Of a stretch of DNA of 29,433 bases, positions 21,934-29,433 are shown in pieces. Origin of the DNA: Saccoglossus kowalevskii (taxonomy: Eukaryota; Hemichordata; Enteropneusta; Harrimaniidae); NCBI RefSeq assembly GCF_000003605.2, contig NW_003122907.1, forward strand, positions 770,205 through 799,637. Reading direction: 5' to 3'. Below the pieces are notes generated by a model. That model did no database searches. It saw only the letters and a program-made list of their open reading frames with translations, and was not told the origin of the DNA. Each line of letters starts with the position of its first letter. The stretch's first letter is position 1. Both the position numbers and the translations under genes were made by a program.

Positions 21934-22532
21934 AATATTGCCACAATTCCCACTTTTGTAGGTACCAATTTTTCAAATTTTTAAAACCGTTGACGTCACA
22001 TTAGTTGGCATATTTTGTGTGTTCTAACACTAAGCGCCATGACATTCAACAAAATAAATTACAACAGATTTTACAACGGGACTGATTTCAGTTTCTTTAG
22101 ATTAATTTGCATATTAATGGAAATTGATTTAAGAACGTCTCTGGCATACAAAGATGAATTCGCGCCAAATTCGTTACAATTGATATTCCATTATCCACAA
22201 AACAAATCTGAATTTAAGAGATACAAGAGATGGAAGTAATCCCTTCTTATAAATTAGTTTTTCAATCAAACTAAGATGAAAACAGAAACAATCTAAAATG
22301 AATCCGAAGCATGGGCAATAAAACATCAAATATTGAAATCTACCTCTGTTCATCTCAATACATATAAAAACACAATTTATTAACGATGTCGATTCTCTTA
22401 AATTACACTACGATGTTGTATCTTTGTATTGTATTGCACAACAAATCTCTTCATAATTAATGTTTCTATGGGAACGGTAACAAATTTCGCTGTATGTTAT
22501 GTTTTGCTTCAAAAAACGACTATATTTGTGTG

Positions 22533-22551
22533 AAAAAAAAAAAAAAAAAAA
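22533..22551 (+). repeat. Poly-A tract (19 A)
   Basis: An uninterrupted run of A follows TTTGTGTG. It could be the tail of an old retroposon on the plus strand, but no LINE or SINE body is recognisable upstream and no target duplication is seen. Confidence 0.6.
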
Positions 22552-22596
22552 CATCTCAAAGAAAACCTCAACCGGGAATCGCATCACCTTAAATTT

Positions 22597-22902
22597 TTAA
22601 TTTCCTTTCCTGCGTTTTCTGGCGCCACGCCTCTCAGGTGTTCGAAAACTGTCAGTTGACCACACATTTAAATCAATAGCTTGTTTGGTGCGATATCGTT
22701 TATCGATATCTTTTGTTGCTCGCAATGTGATGTCGTATCGTACCTCAATCAAATAAAATAAATCCTTTTGAGCAGAGATTGTATACCTGCCTGGTACAAA
22801 ATGATTTACAAATCGCACGGTACGTTGTTTAGTCACAGTGTTAATATATTGAGCGAACTTTAAAGCGCGGTGGTCGTCGCGCAGCGCGTGTTCGAATTTC
22901 AT
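22597..22902 (-). CDS. Small basic open frame starting in a MITE
   Basis: The minus-strand frame runs from an ATG at 22902, inside the MITE 22860-22992, to a stop at 22597. Residues outside the MITE include VRFVNHFVPGRY and a strongly basic end, RGARKRRKGN. The native part is open for about 87 codons in a modest-CpG stretch. I recognise no family. If the frame is real, its original start or splice acceptor predates the MITE insertion and is lost or lies elsewhere. Chance is a serious alternative. Confidence 0.18.
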   Translation of the reverse strand: MKFEHALRDDHRALKFAQYINTVTKQRTVRFVNHFVPGRYTISAQKDLFYLIEVRYDITLRATKDIDKRYRTKQAIDLNVWSTDSFRTPERRGARKRRKGN

Positions 22903-22992
22903 GTAAATAAACAATGTATTTTACACGCGTTGTATACGTCGCTATGAGTCCAATATCGAACAGGGCGCGGCACGACGACTGCCACCCTTTAA
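22860..22992. mobile_element. T2/Kolobok-like MITE, 133 bp (copy B)
   Basis: Both TTAA sites are intact (22860-22863 and 22989-22992). The left end is TTAAAGCGCGGTGGTCGTCG; the right end in reverse complement is TTAAAGGGTGGCAGTCGTCG. It has the same length and core as copy A at 18299, with about eight differences. The AGGG right end fits the T2-type terminal rule (TTAAAGGRR). Confidence 0.82.
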
Positions 22993-23310
22993 ACTCGCTT
23001 CTGAGACGTTGAGTAGTCAGACGCGGAACCGTGGTAGGAACGGTGAAATTACCTGAACGAGTGTATTAAAGTGGCGGGCATCCTGTCGGCAGACAGATGT
23101 GTAGTGGCGTCAACCAACAATTATTGACATATAAATTAAAGCTACAATGGCTGACAGCGATGACATGACGTTTATACCAACTTACGCATTTTTCATATTC
23201 CCCGAAAATATCGCATAGTACAATAGAATTACATAAATACGAAATGTCGGTCAATCAGACAAATAAATTCCACGTCGACTGTCAATATACACGATCGATT
23301 TTGTGGTCGT

Positions 23311-23403
23311 CCCTCAGTTAAAATATTTCTTCTTTCGCTGGAGCCATGTTTTGGTGAGCATGGTACGTAGTTATCATATACATATATGACTTTGAACTGA
23401 GGG
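23311..23403. repeat. Short inverted repeat, possible MITE
   Basis: CCCTCAGTTAAAA at 23311-23323 is matched by TTTGAACTGAGGG at 23391-23403, twelve of thirteen bases in reverse complement apart from one substitution. An inner CCATG/CATGG pair also exists. The span is about 93 bp. The arms are too short for a firm transposon call. Confidence 0.3.
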
Positions 23404-23973
23404 GAGGATTTTCTAGTTTATATTTGATCGCATAGATATATTGTTGTTTTATTGCTTTCCGGATATGTAAATGAGCAAACATGGCGCCTGTCGCGCAGGT
23501 AGACCGTGACTGATAAGCGAAAACCCCGGAGCAAACTACTAGTATACCACAAATCTATCAAATAAAACATGACACTTTTTGGCGGGAGAGAAAGCAGGGG
23601 AAATTAATGAGGAGTACTTAATTGATTTGTATTTACAAAGTTCACTTCCCGTCGTATTCATATCCTTTGCATACGCTTTACCATTACATGCGAGTCATTG
23701 CTCTGACTGACTGAATGCGCCTACGTGTATTGTTCATTTGAATACGATTGTACAGTGCCGCACTTTCTATTCGCGGAGTAATTATTCCCGATAATTATTA
23801 TTCGACGTAGAAGGGCGAAGAATATAAATTATAACTGTCATGTATCGAGCAGACGATATGATAATTCGCGCCAAAACAACTTCGACGAACAGACGCATGT
23901 TTAATCAACGACACTAGTGTCTTTGGTTTAATCAACAATATCTGAGACATATAAGTACTGAATACTAACTTTC

Positions 23974-23986
23974 GACGTCACGTGAC
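23974..23986. promoter_or_regulatory. GACGTCACGTGAC: CRE-like plus E-box palindrome
   Basis: The 10-bp palindrome GTCACGTGAC (23977-23986) equals the form bound by bHLH-Zip factors such as USF and TFEB. It is preceded by GACGTCA, a CRE-like core. The same 10-mer occurs at 16976-16985. Confidence 0.3.
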
Positions 23987-23999
23987 GAATCTAAAAATA

Positions 24000-25127
24000 T
24001 GCTAAATGCATGCGTAGATTTGCCAAGATCGACAAATTGTGTGAAGGTCAAAGGCTTGTAGGGTCAAAGAGTCGTCTTTTCAAATCTGAAAAAAAAATTA
24101 ATGTGAGATCACTGAAATATTCTGATATCTGCGCAGAGCTGCAGTTCGCTTTTTTAATCGGTACGAAAGGCGGCACAACGTGGATATATGAACCATACAT
24201 CATGGAATATTCATACTTAAAATATTTATTTGATAACTGTATAAAGTTGAGTGAAACGTAGTACCTGCATAACAGCTCTTGCTATATAGTTATTTGAATA
24301 TTAATGAGGGTAATATCTTAGTGAAGGATGATATTAATTTTGCATGTTTGTACTTTAATAGCTGCCGGCTCATCCAAGGCGCATTCACCTTGACAGCAAA
24401 TTGAGATCACCACAAATCCCTAATGATTTTTTTCTTGTACTTTGTACTTAAAATGTTTATGTTATATTTTGTTTACCGTCGCGCGAGACTTGGACTTCGA
24501 CCGCCCGTGAATGTCGTCTGCTATAAATTCCGTCTACGTGCGCCTGAGATTGCAATGGATTGTGAAACATTAACACTTGAAATGCAATTTGTTACCAATT
24601 ACATACTGTAATTGGTATCCGGAAAATTATAGTTTTGTGAATAAACAATAAAAAGGGGGGGGGGGAAACGCGGCGTACATCCAATCATGTCGTGCAGCCT
24701 ATCTTAGCTACAATGACGTCATAGTGTATTCAGTGCATATTCTATTTGAACAACATGACTGCAATTACAGGCTCATTTCTGATTGATTTTTTTCACTAAT
24801 ATCAAGTAGTTGCTTTCAAGGAAACATTTTCAATTCAAGACTTCAATAAAATTATCATGTTTACTCGGATATTTACAATAGGGTATCCATTGATACGGTT
24901 AGTAAACCGCCATCACGTACATCGAGTACCGTCGTACGTTAGCCGATACAGCATTGAGTGAGACGGACATCTTATTGCAATCGTTATGTCGTCGAATAAT
25001 AATCTTCTTATGTGACAGTTTACCTGATACACATGTACTTACAGCTGAGATAATCACGTGGCAGATAACAATACCGCCATTTTGAATATCGCTATGTGAA
25101 TGAAGATAAACAAATCAGATCTATTAA
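24000..25127. other. Unassigned DNA
   Basis: Plus-strand frames at 24010-24261 and 24423-24611 have no recognised domain. The region has an 11-base G tract (24655-24665) and a CpG-richer patch near 24478-24550. Nothing else could be supported. Confidence 0.4.
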
Positions 25128-25194
25128 TTCGTTCGTTCGTTCGTTCATTCATTCATTCTTTCATTCATTCGCTCGTTCATTCATTCATTCATTC
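25128..25194 (+). repeat. (TTCG/TTCA)n microsatellite
   Basis: A tetranucleotide array begins with four TTCG units and changes to TTCA units, with occasional CTTT and GCTC variants. The pattern is consistent with CpG decay of TTCG to TTCA. Confidence 0.9.
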
Positions 25195-25281
25195 AATTAA
25201 TTGGTTTATTAATACATGATAGTTTGTGATTGTTACATTCATTTGTTCATTCATTGGTTCACTGAATGTATAATACGATGA

Positions 25282-25380
25282 TTTTATTTTATTTTATATG
25301 ATATGATATGATATGATATGATATGATATGATATGATATGATTTAATTTGATTTGATTTGATATAATTTGATTTGATTTG
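25282..25380 (+). repeat. Pentanucleotide microsatellite (ATATG)n then (ATTTG)n
   Basis: A few TTTTA units lead into about nine perfect ATATG units (from 25296), followed by ATTTG/ATTTA-type units. The unit change across one array suggests successive expansion of variant pentamers. Confidence 0.9.
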
Positions 25381-25382
25381 AT

Positions 25383-26130
25383 ACGTGCTCTAAGTTATGA
25401 ATACAAATGTGAAACAGAATACATAAGCACTTCTCGAGATCATTTAATTTGAAGAATAAATTTAAGGACTTAATGGAACCAGCACTCTGAATATATATTA
25501 ACTCATATATATTTAATAGATTAGTTATATTAACAATAAAATCCACTACGACCAACGGATGGCATTAATATAGTAGAAATAGAGTGCAGCTACCCATAAA
25601 AATAAAATCTACATATCTTATGTGCTTATTCGGATGCCTCATAAATTATGTAAAATACTTGCAGTGAGGTCACCGACCAAATGAGATTTGTATTCCGTTT
25701 TTGGTACAATTTCAGGTATTCCACTTAGGACAAATTTTATTAGAATGACGAGATACATGTTTGGCTTCTTTAAAGTACCAACATCTTCAATATTGATGTC
25801 AATAAATAAACTGGCGCTTGATACAGGAAATTAAAACGAAAATGACGTTAAACAGTCTTTGCAAATCGGCAAATCCCGCTTATAATGTCGATAAAACTCT
25901 CTGATGTCGACAATAAAACACAATTGAGTCCCCCGATACAAAACATAAATATTATAATCTATACATACAACAAAAATATGTTTTGCTAATTTCATTCATA
26001 ATACTAATCAAGGATTAAAATATGTATACAGTATTTGCATAAGGATAGGAGGTAAAAAGAATTTAATAACATTTTCCTTAATTCATTAATCGTAAAATAA
26101 AAGCGATAATACTATTAAGCATGCGCCGCG
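25383..26130. other. Unassigned AT-rich DNA
   Basis: I see no gene. The minus-strand frame at 25343-25555 is driven by AT-rich simple sequence and overlaps the pentanucleotide repeat, so I do not count it. Confidence 0.45.
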
Positions 26131-26170
26131 GGTTTATATATAGGTACTGGTAATTCGAAGCGCATGCGCA
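26118..26170. promoter_or_regulatory. NRF1-type sites around a TATA-like element
   Basis: AGCATGCGCC (about 26118-26127) is an NRF1 half-site, TTTATATATAGG lies at 26133-26144, and the full palindromic NRF1 consensus GCGCATGCGC at 26160-26169. Three promoter-type motifs in 53 bases of otherwise AT-rich DNA suggest a transcription start nearby. No exon is recognised on either side. Confidence 0.35.
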
Positions 26171-27650
26171 TCTATCCATATTGCCTATTTAATTATCTCC
26201 CTCTGGATACAAAGTATTAATTTATGCATGAAACGACATCAATGGAACTGTTCAGACTAAATATATGTTCTCCCGCGGACACATACCCGCATGATGATTT
26301 CGAATGATTCCATTGATTTCTGATAGAATGATACAAATCTTATAATAAATGGTCTACACTGATGAGGTTGACTTTCTTTGATTTTTATGTGGGAGGCATT
26401 TTTATTCTTTGGATATAAGATATGAAGGTTTCATTGGTATTGTTCATTCTATGAAAATATTATGGGATAGACAGTTACAGGACAATTATTATATGTCATG
26501 TAGCGATGTAAATTACTTATTGTGCAGGATCTGTTCCAAAACATCGAAATATAGCCAAGTACAATACCTACTACTATAATGTCCATACTATTGTTACATT
26601 GCACATCATGAATGTTTCGTTTCAAGTACAAGGTTGATCAAGATACAATTATAATTATTATTTCGTTCACTAGTACACTGTCAAACCACGGATATTCAGG
26701 GTTAGACATGTTGCAAATACGAACCATTCACAGTAAACATGTTACCAATTTCCCGATAGTACTTCCTAAAATGTCACTGATGTTAGAAACCTACAATTTC
26801 TCACCGAACTCTGGCTGCTGCTGAATATGTTTTGACTATTTCTAATCATACGTTTAATGATGAAACCCAGGTTCGTGGGCGCTTATATTCAAACCTGTAT
26901 TTCACAGTGAAGATGGAATTTGAACACCCACATGTTATATATTTTTTGTTAGCTCTGTGTGAATTGTGTAAAAATGTTTTTTTTTTTTCTGAAACTAGTG
27001 AAGTGTATGTGTGTTTCTCTAGAAAATAGGCTTTTTGAGTTATGTTTCTGACACAATACAAGCAGCGTCAGCTGCTAATGAAAGAGTTGTGGCGTTATTT
27101 CAGACGTTGTGTAATCTATTTGATGACAGTCACCAGTGAACTGCATGACTGAAAATGTCTTCCATACCCCACATACGTTTGGATTTAGCATCAATCTAAA
27201 ATACGGTAAAAAAATGACAGCTCTGACAGAGATGTGTGAAGCATAGATCTTAGAGTGATCTATGGTTCAAATGACGTTTTAGATAATCGTCAAGGCTGAA
27301 CTTTCAACTTGAACTTATCATCAAGTCCATTAGGGACACTCTCCATCAAATGTACGTTGAAACAGTTCGTATCCATGGTAATACGAGATAGGCGCGTATC
27401 CCCTGTCAATTGTATGCAAACATCAGAATGGCGTGTCTTTGTTTTAAGTGGTTTGTTACATATACGGGTATGCTTCTCATCGACACCCTGGGCATTTCCA
27501 ATACGACGACCAACGTGTGCGGAGGCTTAATCTTTCAGCTATAGTTTTAACTAAGTGTAAAATATTAGAGAATGAAACATCGTTTCTGTACTCGGTAGTT
27601 TGATTTTGGGTAATTAAATATGGATGTTAGGGATTTAAGGATATCGGACA
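26171..27650. other. Unassigned DNA
   Basis: Several overlapping 60-73-codon frames on both strands (for example 26449-26631, 26612-27061, 27309-27530) lack domain features or splice context. No repeat was recognised. Confidence 0.4.
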
Positions 27651-27660
27651 CGGACAACTC

Positions 27661-28330
27661 GCGCGAGATGCGTCTATTCACGCGAGATGTGTATTTATAG
27701 CCTACAGTGGAAGTGCGAGGGGACCCAGGGACTTGTAAAAATGTATCTTATCTAATCATCGGAGCGTTCGCATTTGTCTGTCGGGTCACGGTACGGTCAC
27801 GTGGTTATGTGTATACAGTATTCAAGGGAGGTCAGCCATGTGACTGTGACCCGGATGTGGCTGTAACCCGGATGTGACAGTAACCCCGAAAATAAAATTG
27901 AATAAAACTAGATTAAAATATATAAATGTCAAGTGTTTGCATTTGTAATAATGAATCATTGCAAGAGATGACCTCGTTATTGTTGATGGAAATTAGAAGC
28001 ATTACCGGAATACCACAATCATTCGATAGGTAGATATCTGCACATTGAATTAGCTGCTCTTCTTTATTTTTCCATGGTGAAATTACACATACAATAGAAC
28101 TAAAGATCTTAGAAGCAAAGATGGCCGCCAAGATCTCGTTGAAAGCGAGAAATCCACGGGACTTGTTTTTGTTCAAATAGTGACCCATTTTCGCCCGTTA
28201 CCGCCTTTACTGTTCCAAATGCCATCGTAACATAGGTCAGACGAACAAAGGACGCGACGACGGGAAAAAAAAGGGCAACAACAAGTCTCGCGGTTCTCTC
28301 AACGAGATCTCGGCGTTCCTTTGCACATAA
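27661..28330. promoter_or_regulatory. Candidate TATA-less, CpG-richer promoter zone
   Basis: TCTCGCG-type motifs occur as a duplicated minus-strand pair (27661-27697, CGCGAGATG in two 18-19 bp units) and again near 28284. GGTCACG occurs twice near 27784-27801, the second as TCACGTG. Three 17-bp tandem units at 27839-27889 each carry CCGGATGTG or a variant, an ETS-like core. A strong YY1 match, AAGATGGCCGCC, lies at 28118-28129. These motifs are typical of broad housekeeping promoters in animals. On the minus strand an ATG at 28188 in strong context (GCGAAAATGG) opens a frame of 91 codons down to 27913, possibly a first exon; it has no recognised domain. Confidence 0.35.
27839..27889 (+). repeat. 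Three-copy 17-bp tandem repeat with ETS-like core
   Basis: TGTGACTGTGACCCGGA, TGTGGCTGTAACCCGGA and TGTGACAGTAACCCCGA abut exactly. The first two junctions form ACCCGGATGTG, an ETS-type site; the third has drifted. Confidence 0.7.
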
Positions 28331-28902
28331 TGTCTATTGCATTGCTGGCTGTCCCTTCAACAATATAATTATGTTCATATAATGAACTGTGTCTGAACAT
28401 GAAGCTAAAAATAAAGCTTCATGGTCTGAGTGTTTCGTTGATTTTTCTCCGTATACATTATAATTCCCGATTTTTTGTAAGAATAGCGCCCCCCCCCCAC
28501 TCATATTATACGTCCTTCATTTGTCATCGAATCTCGGATGAGAAATAAACGCTCACAAACACTGGCATAAACCCCATTATATTATAGCAGTGTATCACTG
28601 CCATCAATGCATCATTGTGATTGGTTGGGAGACTGTTTTAATTTATGCAAGCCATGGTTAAATGGAGCATAGTGCACAGTTATGGTGTTCCAAATAAGGC
28701 CCCAGAATATGAATACAAGATCAATTCGTAAACAAATAAAGGGAAGGGCATTTAAATATTAGAGACATTTTGGGGAAATATTGATAGCATGAAGATATTA
28801 TATACATATTTTATTTTGGCAGTGGTTAAATAAAAAAAATTGTACAACCTACAATTTTTGCATGTTATTCTTTGCGACATGTTTTCGTTGTCTGCAACAG
28901 AC

Positions 28903-29399
28903 ATGGCCGAGTATCATGTTCGGGAGCTGTCAGAGCAAGATTTTCTTGCAGAAACCGAAGAATTCGTCCAGACAGAGAGAAAGAAACGCTTTACCAATTT
29001 TAATAAAATTGATCTTGACGATTTCGAAACACAGGCTAAAATGTATGCTACCGGCGGCGAAAATTGTCCCGTCGCAGCATTTCAAAATGTATTTGTCCAA
29101 ATTGCAAAATGCGTTGTTTCAGAGGCCCGTGTAAATGTAACACCCACTGACACAGTCTGGTATTCGTGACAAAATAAATTGGGATCTATGATGAAAGAGA
29201 TTAGATAGCAGCAAATTTGTTGACAATTCATACAAATCATTATGTTAAGGCAACTGCGTGCGCTGTGTTAGATTCGGCAGGAGTTGAAACCAGACACATT
29301 ATGTATTTCACGACACATAAAAACGAAGCTAGTGTTCGGTCTTACACCAACAAACTCACAGTTTTTGGTATAAAAACAAATCCTCTGATAGACAAGTGA
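28903..29399 (+). pseudogene. Crypton-type tyrosine recombinase relic, frameshifted and internally deleted
   Basis: In intact elements the product is a tyrosine recombinase that cuts and rejoins DNA of a Crypton transposon; related domesticated domains occur in KIAA1958/ZMYM/QRICH1-type proteins. Family blocks appear in order but in three frames. Frame 1 from ATG 28903 gives an acidic/basic N-terminal piece, then MYATGG and CPV (29041-29073). Frame 2 at 29081-29128 gives KMYLSKL and NALFQRP. Frame 1 again gives VWYS, a TGA (29167), NKLGSMMKEI (29176-29202) and a TAG (29206). Frame 3 from 29217 gives HTNHYVKAT and TTHKNEASVRSY, ending at TGA 29397. The His of box II, the later His and the presumed Tyr nucleophile (29343-29345) remain, but the usual Arg of NHxxR is Lys. 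About 200 or more residues of the recombinase core seem missing between the N-terminal piece and MYATGG. It is a dead copy. Family assignment is from remembered motifs. Confidence 0.75.
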
Positions 29400-29433
29400 C
29401 CGTAGCGATCGAAGCGGGTGTTTCCGACAACGT

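Noticed and set aside
23910..23935. TCTTTGGTTTAATC, similar to the start of miR-9
   Set aside because: Matches only the first 9 bases and lacks a paired precursor arm.
1..29433. CRISPR array, bacterial operons, rRNA genes, integrative elements with att sites
   Set aside because: Nothing in the sequence fits: the only long regular array is a 40-bp minisatellite without unique spacers, and the DNA is eukaryotic in every other respect.

Overview
This is a gene-poor, AT-rich (roughly 35-37% GC by eye) stretch of animal nuclear DNA, most likely from an invertebrate. No bacterial operon structure, Shine-Dalgarno spacing or long uninterrupted reading frame is present; open frames rarely exceed 100 codons, about what chance gives in DNA of this composition. 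The animal reading rests on a Pol III SINE with a tRNA-like head, several short inverted-repeat DNA transposons (MITEs) of at least two types, a decayed Crypton-type tyrosine recombinase gene, a long minisatellite, simple repeats, and metazoan-type promoter motifs (TATA, RFX X-box, E2F, NRF1, YY1). CpG is not strongly depleted, which fits an invertebrate better than a vertebrate. The species cannot be named from the sequence alone.

Layout. 1-5 kb: mostly unassigned DNA, with one weak candidate last exon of a membrane protein on the minus strand (1687-1929) and a foldback element (2587-2680). 5-10 kb: a hAT-like MITE (5031-5166), a second MITE (6497-6604), small duplications near 8.0 and 8.8 kb, a third inverted-repeat element (9293-9491), and a Cys-rich minus-strand frame ending at a good splice donor (9581-9913). 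10.1-12.2 kb: a compositionally distinct island with broken coding-like frames (10139-10812), then a tRNA Ser/Leu-headed SINE with an ATTGAA-type tail (10787-11014), then a duplicated CCAAT/TTGATTAATCG module. 12.2-19 kb: mainly unassigned, with three T2/Kolobok-like TTAA MITEs or remnants (14463-14704, 18001-18023, 18299-18431). 19.1-19.6 kb: the best core promoter in the window (X-box, MYB and E2F sites, TATA box, then a short candidate first coding exon). 19991-21933: a minisatellite of about 48 copies of a 40-bp unit. 22.5-23.4 kb: a poly-A tract, a small open frame and another 133-bp MITE. 25.1-25.4 kb: simple repeats. 26.1 kb and 27.6-28.3 kb: promoter-like motif clusters. 28903-29399: the internally deleted, frameshifted Crypton recombinase relic.

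No set of genes here can be shown to work together. The strongest content is mobile-element biology: a small family of TTAA-flanked MITEs, and a recombinase pseudogene with recognisable catalytic boxes. The promoter-like regions suggest that real transcription units begin in or just outside the window, but their exons cannot be assembled without transcript data.
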